From Rhizobium sp. S152 (GTDB taxonomy: Bacteria > Pseudomonadota > Alphaproteobacteria > Rhizobiales > Rhizobiaceae): a DNA stretch of 64,000 bases. The stretch is taken from contig NZ_JAUDRZ010000004.1 of the NCBI RefSeq assembly GCF_030380735.1, positions 356,176 to 420,175 of the forward strand, written 5' to 3'. The notes under the pieces are model-generated. The model searched no databases. It was not told the origin of the DNA and was given only the letters and a program-made list of their open reading frames with translations. The position numbers and the translations under genes are program-made. Numbering within the stretch: position 1 is the first letter of the stretch; each line of letters begins with the position of its first letter. Shown one piece after another: positions 44,927 through 54,057 of this stretch.

Positions 44927-45796
44927 GATCATCGCGTCGAACGCATCGGCAGCCTTGCTGCGGTAGCGCTCCGCATGGCGCAGCAGAAAGAACGGCCGGG
45001 GCAGGGGCGCGATATTGGCCTCGACCAGTGTGCCACGGGCCAGCAAGGGCGCGACGATACTGCGCGACATCAGCGTCGCGCCGAGACCGGCTTCGACTAC
45101 CCCGATGATCGTTTCGTTTCCAGGCAGAGACATCGGGATGTCAAGCGCGTCCGTTGTCAGGCCGCCTGCCGCCAGCATGCTCTCGAAGGCGCGCCGCGTG
45201 CCTGACCCAATTTCGCGGAGAATCCAGGGCGTTTGAGCGAAGTCTTTGGCGCTTCGGCCCCTGCCGTCCGCCCATGGGTGTCCAGGCGCCACGACGACGA
45301 TCATCTCGTCGCTTGCCACCATTCTCGCCGTGACGCCGCGCTGCTCGGCCGGCCACTCGATGAGGCCGATCTCGGCCTTCCCGGTGAATATGGCTTCGCT
45401 CACCTCTTCCGTATTGCCGATGCGCACCGCAAGGGCGATGCCCGGATAGCGCTTGCGGTAATCCGCCAGCCTCGGCGCAAGCCAGTAAGCCGCGACCGTC
45501 TGGCTGGCCATGATCGAAAGCTCGCCATGCAGGAGGCCGGAGAGATCCATCAACGCGGCTTCCGCCACCCTGGCGCTGGCAAGCACCGCCTGCGCCTGCT
45601 GAAGGAACAGACGTCCCGTCTGGTTGAGAACGATCGAGCGGCCGACGCGGTCGAACAGCGTGACGCGATGGCGCGTCTCGAGCGCGGTTATGGCGGCGCT
45701 GACGGCCGATTGCGTCATGTTGAGATGGTGCGCCGCCTGCGTGATGTGCTGGCGCGCCGCCACCTCCGCGAAAATTCTCAGTTGTTCCAGCGTCAT
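44903..45796 (-). CDS. LysR-family transcriptional regulator
   Basis: A 297-residue LTTR. The N-terminal winged helix reads TLEQLRIFAEVAARQHITQAAHHLNMTQSAVSAAI, and the effector-binding domain contains HGELSIMASQTVAAYWLAPR, GKAEIGLIEWPAEQ and LPGNETIIGVVEAGLGATLM. It resembles the CysB/CbbR-type group, but the ligand is unknown. The ATG at 45796 is chosen over one five codons upstream. It is divergent from a TDT-family transporter with an inverted repeat between them, so it probably controls that gene. Confidence 0.9.
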   Translation of the reverse strand: MTLEQLRIFAEVAARQHITQAAHHLNMTQSAVSAAITALETRHRVTLFDRVGRSIVLNQTGRLFLQQAQAVLASARVAEAALMDLSGLLHGELSIMASQTVAAYWLAPRLADYRKRYPGIALAVRIGNTEEVSEAIFTGKAEIGLIEWPAEQRGVTARMVASDEMIVVVAPGHPWADGRGRSAKDFAQTPWILREIGSGTRRAFESMLAAGGLTTDALDIPMSLPGNETIIGVVEAGLGATLMSRSIVAPLLARGTLVEANIAPLPRPFFLLRHAERYRSKAADAFDAMISADGEQP

Positions 45797-45812
45797 GATA
45801 CCGCCCCCCATA

Positions 45813-45835
45813 ATCGTTCGATTTTAGCGAACGAT
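45813..45835. promoter_or_regulatory. LysR-type operator between the LysR gene and the TDT transporter
   Basis: The arms ATCGTTCG (45813-45820) and CGAACGAT (45828-45835) form a perfect dyad around a 7-base A/T-rich spacer. It contains the T-N11-A pattern of LysR sites and lies in the divergent intergenic region. Confidence 0.7.
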
Positions 45836-45905
45836 ATGAGAATTACAATTCGTTGGAGTAGATTGATTGGCAGGCGTATCCAGGGTCCGAGAGAAGGATA
45901 CAGCC

Positions 45906-47036
45906 ATGCAAACCATATCCAGCCCGAACTCCCATTTCGTTTCGCAGCCGATCACGCGGCAACGCACACGCCATTTCACACCTAACTGGTTCGCAGCGAC
46001 GATGGGCACCGGCATCCTATCCATATGCCTGGCGCAGTTTCCGACGCTGCCGCTGCTCTGGCAGGCGGGCCGGCTGTTGTGGATGGTCAACATCCTTCTC
46101 TTCGCCTCCCTTTCCGTCCTTTATGCCCGCAAGTGGTTGCTCCATCGGCGTGAGGCCTGGAATGGGCTCGAGCATCCGGTGGTTTCGATGTTCGCCGGCT
46201 GCATTCCCATGGGGTTTGCCACCATCGTCAACGGGACCATCATCTACGGTCTGCCTCACATGGGCGCGGCGGGTGTTCCCGTTGCCACGAGCTTGTGGTG
46301 GATCGATGCAGGGATTGCCCTGCTGTCGGGATTCGGCATCCCCTTCCTGATGTTCACGCGGCAGGACCACAAGCTCGAGCAGATGAACGCCACATGGCTG
46401 TTGCCGATCGTTGCCTGCGAGGTGACGGCGGCGAGCGGCGGACTGCTCCTGCCGCATATAGACGGCGCGACAGCACAGATGACGGTGCTGTTTGCGAGCT
46501 ATGTGCTGTGGGCCTTCTCGGTGCCGCTGGCGCTGAGCATCATCACCATCCTCTTCCTGCGGCTGGCGCTGCACAAGCTGCCGCCAGCCGGCATGGCCGC
46601 GACCGCCTTCCTCGCGCTCGGCCCGACCGGAACGGGCGCGCTGGGCCTGCTGCTGTTCGCCGCCAATGGGCGCGATGTGCTTGACGCGAACGGGCTTGGT
46701 CCGCTTGCCGGCGCCATCTGCGGGGCGGCGTTCCTCGGCGCGATCCTGCTCTGGGCCTATGGCCTATGGTGGCTCGGAATGGGGATTGCCATGACCGCCC
46801 GCTATATCCGACGGGGCCTGCCCTTCAATCTCGGCTGGTGGGGCTATACCTTTCCGATCGGCGTCTTCGCGCTTGCCACCCTGCGGCTTTCGGCTCAAAT
46901 CCCGGTGCCGGCGATCGGCCTTTTCGGCGATCTGCTGGTGGCCGGGCTGGCGGCAATCTGGCTTGTCGTCGGCATCAGGACCTGTCGCGGGGCGATCGAC
47001 GGCACGCTGTTTCACGATCCGAGCCTGGAGGCTTGA
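45906..47036 (+). CDS. TDT-family (TehA/SSU1/Mae1-like) membrane transporter
   Basis: A 376-residue protein with about ten membrane segments. [20 protein letters not shown] is the conserved first helix, and [33 protein letters not shown] and [20 protein letters not shown] follow family patterns. Members carry tellurite, malate or sulfite anions, or act as SLAC1-like channels; the substrate here is not decidable. AAGGA precedes the ATG at 45906. The divergent LysR gene and the dyad suggest inducible expression. Confidence 0.88.
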   Translation: MQTISSPNSHFVSQPITRQRTRHFTPNWFAATMGTGILSICLAQFPTLPLLWQAGRLLWMVNILLFASLSVLYARKWLLHRREAWNGLEHPVVSMFAGCIPMGFATIVNGTIIYGLPHMGAAGVPVATSLWWIDAGIALLSGFGIPFLMFTRQDHKLEQMNATWLLPIVACEVTAASGGLLLPHIDGATAQMTVLFASYVLWAFSVPLALSIITILFLRLALHKLPPAGMAATAFLALGPTGTGALGLLLFAANGRDVLDANGLGPLAGAICGAAFLGAILLWAYGLWWLGMGIAMTARYIRRGLPFNLGWWGYTFPIGVFALATLRLSAQIPVPAIGLFGDLLVAGLAAIWLVVGIRTCRGAIDGTLFHDPSLEA

Positions 47037-47196
47037 TCCGGGTCCGAGGGGCGGGCCGCCGGGCCGGCCTCTTGCGCGGGAAGCCATTCCTTTCTATATC
47101 CTGCCTTCAGGAATTCCCGGCGGCCGATCCCGCCTGGACAGATGGAAGCCGCCGGATTGTGAGCGGTTCACGACAAGCTCTGGAATTGGCACCGCC

Positions 47197-48396
47197 TTGA
47201 ACACACTGGATTTTGACAAGAAGCCGGAAGATACCCGCGTTGTCGTCGCCATGTCCGGCGGCGTCGACAGTTCCGTGGTGGCCGGCCTCCTGAAGCGCGA
47301 AGGCTACGACGTGCTGGGGATCACGCTGCAGCTCTACGACCACGGCGCCGCAGTCCACCGCGCCGGATCCTGCTGCGCCGGGCAGGATATCGACGATGCG
47401 CGCCGCGTCTGCGAAACGCTCGGCATTCCGCATTACGTGCTGGATTACGAAAAGCGCTTCCGCGACACCGTCATCAATCCCTTCATGGAAAGCTATGTGG
47501 CCGGCGAGACGCCGATCCCCTGCGTCTCCTGCAACCAGACCGTCAAGTTCGCCGATCTCCTGGAGACCGCCAAGGAACTGGGCGCCGACGCGCTGGCGAC
47601 CGGCCACTATATCCGCTCGCGCCCGAACCCGGCGCCCGGCAATGCCGGCCGCCGCGCGCTCTACCGCCCGGCCGATGCCGACCGCGACCAGAGCTACTTC
47701 CTGTTTGCGACCACGCAGGAGCAGATCGACTACCTGCGCTTTCCGCTGGGCGGCCTGCCGAAGGCCGAGACCCGCAAGCTCGCGGAAGAGATGGGCCTCG
47801 TCGTCGCCAAGAAGGCCGACAGCCAGGACATCTGTTTCGTGCCTCAGGGCAAGTACACCGACATCATCAACAAGCTGAAGCCGAATGCAGCGCTCGCCGG
47901 CGAGATCGTGCATCTCGACGGGCGCGTGCTGGGCGGCCATGAAGGCATCGTGCACTACACGATCGGCCAGCGCCGCGGCATCGGCGTCGCCACCGGCGAG
48001 CCGCTCTACGTCGTCTATCTCGACGCCCGCTCGCGCCGCGTCATCGTCGGCCCCAAGGAGGCGCTGGAAACGCACCGCGTCTACCTGCGCGACGTGAACT
48101 GGCTGGGCGACGGCGCGCTTGAAGACGCGGCTTCGGGCGAGGGCTTTGCGTGCTACGCCAAGGTGCGCTCCACTCGCATGCCGACACCGGCGGTGCTGCA
48201 TGCCGATCAGACCGGCATCTATGTCGATCTTTCCGTCGGCGAAGCCGGCGTGGCGCCAGGCCAGGCCTGCGCGCTCTACTCCGCGCCAGGCGACAACGCC
48301 CGCGTCTACGGCGGCGGCTTCATCGAGCGCTCGGAGCGCGAACCGGCGGCGGAAGCCTCGCTGAAGGCGCTTCTGACGGCCCCGGTTGCCGCCTGA
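47197..48396 (+). CDS. mnmA: tRNA-specific 2-thiouridylase MnmA
   Basis: A 399-residue enzyme that thiolates U34 of tRNA-Lys, -Glu and -Gln. The PP-loop is [16 protein letters not shown] near 19, catalytic cysteines are in [14 protein letters not shown] and [10 protein letters not shown], and [19 protein letters not shown] marks the central domain. The likely start is a TTG at 47197; a longer in-frame extension upstream overlaps the TDT gene and carries no family sequence. The C-terminal barrel is complete. Confidence 0.94.
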   Translation: MNTLDFDKKPEDTRVVVAMSGGVDSSVVAGLLKREGYDVLGITLQLYDHGAAVHRAGSCCAGQDIDDARRVCETLGIPHYVLDYEKRFRDTVINPFMESYVAGETPIPCVSCNQTVKFADLLETAKELGADALATGHYIRSRPNPAPGNAGRRALYRPADADRDQSYFLFATTQEQIDYLRFPLGGLPKAETRKLAEEMGLVVAKKADSQDICFVPQGKYTDIINKLKPNAALAGEIVHLDGRVLGGHEGIVHYTIGQRRGIGVATGEPLYVVYLDARSRRVIVGPKEALETHRVYLRDVNWLGDGALEDAASGEGFACYAKVRSTRMPTPAVLHADQTGIYVDLSVGEAGVAPGQACALYSAPGDNARVYGGGFIERSEREPAAEASLKALLTAPVAA

Positions 48397-48508
48397 AAAA
48401 AGCCCGGTGCATTTTCTCTGTCATGCGCTTGACATGACAGTGAGGGGGGCCTTATAAGCCGCTCATTCCACGGGCCGGGCGCATCGCGAACGGCACCGCA
48501 GGTGGTGT

Positions 48509-48585
48509 GGCTGGGTAGCTCAGTTGGTGAGAGCGCAGGATTCATAACCCTGAGGTCGGCGGTTCAATTCCGCCCCCCGCTACCA
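48509..48585 (+). tRNA. tRNA-Met (anticodon CAT)
   Basis: A 77-base cloverleaf with the CCA end encoded. The D arm is GCTC/GAGC, the anticodon stem-loop CAGGA-TTCATAA-CCCTG with anticodon CAT, and the T arm GGCGG-TTCAATT-CCGCC. The acceptor stem GGCTGGG/CCCCGCT has a U-C mismatch at 4-69, and the anticodon stem has A-C at its base. It lacks initiator features, so elongator Met is likely. It marks the left border of the glycan island. Confidence 0.92.
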
Positions 48586-48692
48586 TTTTTTCAGAGAAAA
48601 AGCTGAGCAGAGGCTGACAAATCTACAGCTTGTCAAGTTGCTCCCAAGTGCCCTAGTTCGCTGCGAACTGGGATGAGCGCCTTACTCTTTTG

Positions 48693-50651
48693 TCAGTTCG
48701 TTTGACCATACTTCGAGAGTAACTGGTTTAGAATAGGAGCTATAACCTTGCTCACGACAAGGGCGTCGCCCGATGCAGAGAGGTGACCGTAGTCGAAAGT
48801 TGTGAGTTCAGGCGTGCCATCGGAACGTTCCGCATAGCGCGGGCATTTTTCGTTGCGACAGATGCGCTGCAGGACCGAGATGTATTTTGCGCCAGTCTCT
48901 CGTACATCCCGCTTGTAGGTCTCATCAAATTGGAAGAGGCCGCGCGCCAGCCCTTTATCATCGTAAACCGGGAGCGTGGTCAGCGAGCCTTCCTGGCGGC
49001 CAGTTTCGAGTGCAATAAGGTCCGGTAGAGATTTTTGCCAGATTGGGAGTTGTCCTATGACGACCGTGGGACCAATCTTTGAGAGCTCTGCCAATGATCG
49101 GAGAAACTGGGGATAGTATCCTTCATATGTCCAGCGAGGGTCCACCTGGTTTATGTTCGCGCCAGCAGACCACGAGTACATGTAGGCAGAAAGAAGAATA
49201 AGGTCCGGTTTCCTGGCTTGAAGATCAGCTTCGATCTGTTTGTTTATGCCAGAGCATCGGGGTGTTCCAGTCTCGCTTGTATTCGCGGGAAAATCAGTCA
49301 CTAGCGGAAGGCAATATGCGGCCGACATCATCCGCAACTCGATATTCTTATCATCAGCAAGCATCTTTAGCGCCGGATAAATGCTTGCAGCATGCGAGTC
49401 GCCAATGATCATAACTTTTGGGCGTTTGTCGCTCGACAATACGCACTCCGCCTGGTCGAAGGCGGAGACAGAAGTGTCCAACAGGAAACACTTGTTCACC
49501 AACTGTGATGCTTCCGTTGTGGAAGGCATAAGCGCGGCCATTCGTAGCTGGCCTAATGTGCTGCTGTAGTTGGTGATGCCGATAATGCTGGCAACTGCAA
49601 ATGCGCCAGCACACACGAATATCCTGCTGCCGATCCGAGACCGTTGCCTAAAAGGTTTTTCTACCAGATGCCAAGATGCCAAGGCCAAAAGAAGTATTGC
49701 TGCGAGAACTGCGAGTTTCCACCATCCGGAAAACATATCCAGTTCCACCGCTGCGACAATAACGGGCTGGTGCCACATATATATGCTGTAGCTCAACAAG
49801 CCGATGAACACGAGCGGTCGCGTAGCCAATATGCTCCCGAGCAGTGTTCCTCGCGAGGCCATGATCAGCAGGCATGTACCGAGCACAGGCGCTAAAGCAT
49901 AAAGTCCCGGGTAGGCGATTCCGTCGCGGAAATAATGAAACGCCAAGGCAATTACGGTGATGGACGCCCACGATAATGTTTCCCTTATCCATCGCTCGCT
50001 TGAAACTCTATAATCGGCTTCTGAGGTAAGAACAGCAACGGACGCGCCCGCTAGGATTTCCCAGATTCGCGCGAAAAACATATAGTAGGCGCCCTCAGGA
50101 CGGCTCGTTGTGAAAAACAGAGAAACAACGAACATCAGCACTGTCGCGACAATGGTTAGATACAGCGCCTGCTTCTGCCGCCAGCGATATGCTGCGAGAA
50201 AAATTACAGGGAACGCTAGGTAATATTTCTCCTCGATTGAGAGGCTCCAAGTGTGGAGGAGCGGGCGTGGGTAGTTCAAGTCATCGAAGTAGCCACCGGA
50301 TTTTCGGAAAAAGCTTTCCGAGGTTAGCTTGAGCGACGCGGTGACGCTGTGCGCAAATCGCGTGTAATCGCTTGGTACAAGAATCACGTAAAATAAGGCA
50401 ATTGAACTGACGAGGACGATAACGAGCACCGGCAGAATGCGCCGTGCTCGTCTCTCGTAGAAGTCCCAAAGATTGAATCGGTTAGTCTGAAGGTCAGTAA
50501 TGATCTTGGCAGTAATCAAGTACCCGCTGATTACAAAAAAGATATCTACGCCAATGAAACCGCCTGAAAAACCTGAGATTCCTGCATGGAACAATACGAC
50601 GGGAGCTATCGCGAGCGCGCGTAGCCCGTCAACTTCAGCCCTATAAATCAA
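48693..50651 (-). CDS. OafA/YrhL-type membrane O-acyltransferase with C-terminal SGNH domain
   Basis: A protein of about 652 residues. The N-terminal acyltransferase-3 domain has ten or so membrane segments, beginning YRAEVDGLRALAIAPVVLFH and with the conserved FFVISGYLIT, ERRARRILPVL and HTWSLSIEEKYYLAFP. A periplasmic SGNH hydrolase-like domain follows (KVMIIGDSHAASIYPALKML; a closing DYGHLSASG). Such proteins acetylate surface polysaccharides. The TTG at 50651 with GAGG six bases upstream is preferred to a TTG 25 codons earlier. Base composition is visibly more AT-rich than the core genes. It is the first gene after the tRNA. Confidence 0.9.
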   Translation of the reverse strand: MIYRAEVDGLRALAIAPVVLFHAGISGFSGGFIGVDIFFVISGYLITAKIITDLQTNRFNLWDFYERRARRILPVLVIVLVSSIALFYVILVPSDYTRFAHSVTASLKLTSESFFRKSGGYFDDLNYPRPLLHTWSLSIEEKYYLAFPVIFLAAYRWRQKQALYLTIVATVLMFVVSLFFTTSRPEGAYYMFFARIWEILAGASVAVLTSEADYRVSSERWIRETLSWASITVIALAFHYFRDGIAYPGLYALAPVLGTCLLIMASRGTLLGSILATRPLVFIGLLSYSIYMWHQPVIVAAVELDMFSGWWKLAVLAAILLLALASWHLVEKPFRQRSRIGSRIFVCAGAFAVASIIGITNYSSTLGQLRMAALMPSTTEASQLVNKCFLLDTSVSAFDQAECVLSSDKRPKVMIIGDSHAASIYPALKMLADDKNIELRMMSAAYCLPLVTDFPANTSETGTPRCSGINKQIEADLQARKPDLILLSAYMYSWSAGANINQVDPRWTYEGYYPQFLRSLAELSKIGPTVVIGQLPIWQKSLPDLIALETGRQEGSLTTLPVYDDKGLARGLFQFDETYKRDVRETGAKYISVLQRICRNEKCPRYAERSDGTPELTTFDYGHLSASGDALVVSKVIAPILNQLLSKYGQTN

Positions 50652-50915
50652 GGTAAGCCTCGGTAAGCATTGAGAGAGGCTGCGAGTTAGGATAAGCGTC
50701 CAAACGCGTCTAGTGTCTATGTGCAACGCCCGCGATTAAAAAAATCGAATGGGCGGTAGTCCTGAGTTTTATTGCGCTCCGGGTGACAATAAAAACAGGG
50801 ATTTCAGGCCATGGAAGGCTTTGACAGCACCTGTGGCATTCGCGCAATTGTGTTTCATCCGATGGCACTATAGTTGATTGCACAAATGTGATTTTGACAA
50901 CTGATTGGGTGTGGC
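50652..50915. other. 264-base AT-rich intergenic region
   Basis: It separates divergently transcribed acyltransferase and FkbM genes and probably holds both promoters. I see no gene, repeat or convincing operator in it. Confidence 0.4.
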
Positions 50916-51602
50916 GTGGGTATAAGGACTTGGCTTGGATTGAAAAAGAAGCGCACGGCTATAGAGCGTCCGCATTTTTGGAACGAGCACAGCTTCTCTC
51001 AAATTCAACAAGACCGCTGGGTGATCGATGAATTGGACGGCAAGCGCAGCGGCTTCTTTGTGGAAGTTGGCGCCTATGACGGCAAGCACTTTAGTAACAC
51101 CTATATGCTTGAAAGTGAATATGGCTGGTCGGGAATCCTGGCTGAGCCGAATCCGCTTTTTAGTGAAGAAATACGAGGAAGCCGTACAAGCCCTTTGTGT
51201 GTTGCGCCGGTTGACGCTACCAGCGGAAGAGCGGTGAAGATGCGATTTGTTAGGGATGCACCGGCTCTCTCGGGCATGGCTGAACTGGCTCACAAGGATC
51301 TGCACGCTAAAGCTCGGAGCAAAGACAGCTTAGAAATCATGCAAAATACCATCAGTCTCAATGACCTGTTGGCGCAAAACAATGCGCCTAGAGACATCGA
51401 TTTCATAAGTATAGACACAGAAGGCAACGAGCCCGACATCATGTCTACTTTTGACTTCGGCCGCTACAATGTTCGTCTCTTCAGTATCGAGCATAATCAC
51501 ACTGACGCCGATGCGAAGCTGGACAAGATCATCTTGCCCAAAGGATACGAACGCGTGTATCGCGACTGGTCACGGTTCGATGCGTGGTATCGAAAAAATT
51601 GA
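50916..51602 (+). CDS. FkbM-family methyltransferase (first copy)
   Basis: A 228-residue SAM-dependent methyltransferase. The SAM loop is SGFFVEVGAYDGKHFSNTYM, then GWSGILAEPNPLF and DIDFISIDTEGNEPDIMSTFDF, the FkbM signature. It ends in RVYRDWSRFDAWYRKN. FkbM enzymes O-methylate sugars and antibiotics; the rhizobial NoeI that methylates Nod-factor fucose is related. It uses a GTG start. It lies 30 bases before the DUF1796 gene, probably cotranscribed. Codon usage is AT-richer than in the core. Confidence 0.88.
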   Translation: MGIRTWLGLKKKRTAIERPHFWNEHSFSQIQQDRWVIDELDGKRSGFFVEVGAYDGKHFSNTYMLESEYGWSGILAEPNPLFSEEIRGSRTSPLCVAPVDATSGRAVKMRFVRDAPALSGMAELAHKDLHAKARSKDSLEIMQNTISLNDLLAQNNAPRDIDFISIDTEGNEPDIMSTFDFGRYNVRLFSIEHNHTDADAKLDKIILPKGYERVYRDWSRFDAWYRKN

Positions 51603-51632
51603 TCGTTGTTGTGCGGCGAGATTGGCAGGCAC

Positions 51633-52436
51633 ATGAAGCATACCTACATTTCGTTGGGATCAGCATGCAACGCGGCCACGATGATAAAAAGAGCCGGCTT
51701 ACGCAAAGTCTCCTATCCTTTTGACTGGCTATTGAATTCGGATTCGGGTCTCGCCTCTGTCAACGAGATGATAAAAGATGACTTTCAAAAAGTCACAGAA
51801 GCCGACTGCTACGCTCTTTCATATCAGCCCATTATTGGGAAAGATATCGTCGCCTATAAGGATTATCAGACGGTTTTTCACGTTCACTCCAACCCTATGG
51901 AGAGCCGTGAGGCCCACCAAGATTTAGTAAGACGGTTTGAACGCTTTCGTCAGATCATAACATCGGATGAGAGCTTGCATTTTGTCTACTATCGCAACCT
52001 TTCGGTTTCGCGAAAGGCGACACCAGACATTACACCCCTCCAGCTATTGGAACAGATGCTTATCGAGGCTAATGACTTTCTGTCGATTATCCTCCCGATT
52101 CGCCGAGGCGGAACCTCGCTTTTGCTGGTAGTCGAGGCCGATGTCGAAGACACACAGGCTGTTGATGAGGCTTTGCGAAGCCTCTCGATCTCTATACCCC
52201 AAATATCGGTCGCTCGCGCATTGTCGCGATATGACGATGATAAGGTGTTAAATCTTCGCTGGCAAAGAGAATGGATGAGGCTTTTGATCGTCAACACCGA
52301 TATGCCGATCCTCGTACGAATCGCGTGCACGACGAGAATTGCCGCAAAGACGGCACGTGCAGCAATTCGTTCCTGGTTCAAGGAGCGCTTTGCATTCCGA
52401 TCCAACAGCGCCGGTTCGCCCTCCTCGAACCGATAA
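51633..52436 (+). CDS. DUF1796 papain-like putative cysteine peptidase
   Basis: A 267-residue protein beginning KHTYISLGSACNAATMIKRA and continuing GLRKVSYPFDWLLNSDSGLA, the Cys-containing signature of DUF1796. A later HVHSNPMESREAHQDLVRRFERF and HFVYYRNLS follow the family. The group is annotated as putative papain-like peptidases and is common in polysaccharide loci, but activity is unproven. A C-terminal basic helix lies near 225-267. The start at 51633 is taken because the signature begins there. Confidence 0.8.
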   Translation: MKHTYISLGSACNAATMIKRAGLRKVSYPFDWLLNSDSGLASVNEMIKDDFQKVTEADCYALSYQPIIGKDIVAYKDYQTVFHVHSNPMESREAHQDLVRRFERFRQIITSDESLHFVYYRNLSVSRKATPDITPLQLLEQMLIEANDFLSIILPIRRGGTSLLLVVEADVEDTQAVDEALRSLSISIPQISVARALSRYDDDKVLNLRWQREWMRLLIVNTDMPILVRIACTTRIAAKTARAAIRSWFKERFAFRSNSAGSPSSNR

Positions 52437-52528
52437 CCGAGGTTTGAGGCGCGGTAACCTGCAAACGATTGACGCACGTCTCTCGCAAAAATAGTAAGGC
52501 TTGCAAGCACGTCCTCGCACGACATGAA

Positions 52529-53149
52529 TTAAGCGACGCTTTTCTTCATCACGAAGATATCGTGCTCAATCCGCCAGGAAAACTCGTGGCGATTTGCCCA
52601 GGCGATCAGCTCCGAGATATCGGGATAACGATACTGCTCAAAGTTCTCTGGCAGGAAGCAGCGGACGTCATCGATCAAAATCGAGACGGACCCAAGGTGA
52701 TTCAGATTGTTCGAGATAGCAGCCAATTCCTGGACGATCGGGCAATCATTTTCTCCACGGAATGTTATTCCCGCAGAATAGTGACCGTCGAGCCAGAAGT
52801 TGACGTCTCCTGACAGCGATGCAAGAAGATCGGGCATAATCTCTTCGCTCGTACCCTTATGGATTTTAACGTTCTGGCCTGCGAATTTCTCCGACGCCTT
52901 GCGATGAAGTTCGGGTTCAGGCTCGATTGAATGCACGAATGGCGAAAAATCAGCGAGATACTGTGTGGTTGTTCCAAGGTAAGTGCCTGTTTCAACCCAC
53001 TGAGCGCGATCTACGCCATGCTTGCGAAACATGCGTTCTTTGATGAATTGCGGCGAGTACTCCGAATAGTCACGCTTCTCCCAAGACTGAATCGCCTTGC
53101 GGATCGAACGCTCTCTTTTTCTTGCTGGTCCGAATAATGTATGAAGCAT
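52529..53149 (-). CDS. Methyltransferase-like protein of a polysaccharide-locus family
   Basis: A 206-residue protein whose core WVETGTYLGTTTQYLADFSP resembles a SAM-binding loop, followed by VHSIEPEPELHRKASEKF (acidic end of strand 2) and NFWLDGHYSAGITF, and by SVSILIDDVRCFLPENF. The WLDGHYS and DDVRCF motifs recur in unnamed proteins of surface-glycan loci, probably SAM-dependent sugar or lipid methyltransferases. Opposite in strand to its neighbours, it looks inserted. The exact activity is not known to me. Confidence 0.72.
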   Translation of the reverse strand: MLHTLFGPARKRERSIRKAIQSWEKRDYSEYSPQFIKERMFRKHGVDRAQWVETGTYLGTTTQYLADFSPFVHSIEPEPELHRKASEKFAGQNVKIHKGTSEEIMPDLLASLSGDVNFWLDGHYSAGITFRGENDCPIVQELAAISNNLNHLGSVSILIDDVRCFLPENFEQYRYPDISELIAWANRHEFSWRIEHDIFVMKKSVA

Positions 53150-53341
53150 TTTCTGCCTGCCTTTAAACTCAAAGATTGTCCCATCTCTATGTCATCGGAT
53201 TGCCGGGAGGCAATAGGGGTGTTTTTGCCTCGTAAAATTTGGGATTGCGGGAAGGCGCTTGCGGGTTTTGAAAAAGCTTCTTTTCAAAGCACGGGTTGAG
53301 AGTGTAATTGCTTCCAATTCAAACAACTCCTAGGACGCCTC

Positions 53342-54040
53342 ATGGCCTACCCTGATTGCTGGCACATCATTTCCTATCCCCGGAGCGGGAATCACGCGGT
53401 GCGTGCCATCGTCGAGCGCTTTAGTGGTAGGCCTACATTGGGATGCCCAGGCAATGAGCGCGATGACCCGCCGCTTTACCTTCGAAAGAAAAATCAGAGT
53501 CTCAATCTGATAAAAATCGAAGATGAACGGTGTATCGGGAGGAAATCGCATTCGCTGTTTGACCTGATAAGGCACGACGCGCATGAGGAGAACGCTGGAC
53601 TTGTTCTCATTACCCGGGATCCGCTTGATGCAATTACATCCCACATTTATTCTCTTGCCCGCCCGCGTCTCTTGAAGCGTAAGGTTCGTTGCGATGTACT
53701 GGTGCAAAAGGCCGTTCAGGAATACTTGGCTCCTATCTTTGCATTTCGCGGGATGCATAATCGTAAGCGCATCTATGTCCGCTATGAAGATTTTGTTCGG
53801 CCAAACTCAGGTATCCCTGCAAAATTGCTTCAGCAGATGGGCCTCAACGATAAACAGTCAACGGAGACAGAGATAGTCGAAACTCTGTCGCTTTCGTTCG
53901 ATAGCCTTCGACGGCCTGGCCGCATGAACCGAGACGAGAAGATCGTCGCAGCGATCAAACACGAGATAGCTCAGCGCCTGAACTATGCCGACGTGATGGA
54001 CCTGATTCGAGCAGATGCCTCAGATACGTTTGTAAGCTGA
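53342..54040 (+). CDS. Sulfotransferase-domain protein (first type)
   Basis: A 232-residue protein with the PAPS 5-prime phosphosulfate loop HIISYPRSGNHAVRAIVERF (residues 8-27) and the 3-prime phosphate site AGLVLITRDPLDAITSHIYS. RIYVRYEDFV follows as in family sulfotransferases. It would transfer sulfate from PAPS to a hydroxyl of a sugar or lipid. Unlike the Sulfotransfer_2 protein encoded next door, it has the PRSG type loop. The 192 bases upstream contain no gene. PAPS could come from the APS kinase at 62.7 kb. Confidence 0.82.
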   Translation: MAYPDCWHIISYPRSGNHAVRAIVERFSGRPTLGCPGNERDDPPLYLRKKNQSLNLIKIEDERCIGRKSHSLFDLIRHDAHEENAGLVLITRDPLDAITSHIYSLARPRLLKRKVRCDVLVQKAVQEYLAPIFAFRGMHNRKRIYVRYEDFVRPNSGIPAKLLQQMGLNDKQSTETEIVETLSLSFDSLRRPGRMNRDEKIVAAIKHEIAQRLNYADVMDLIRADASDTFVS

Positions 54041-54057
54041 CGAATAGCGTCGGGAGC

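Noticed and set aside
50868..51305. Minus-strand frame of 145 codons opposite the first FkbM gene
   Set aside because: No motif; the plus-strand FkbM frame has all expected motifs.
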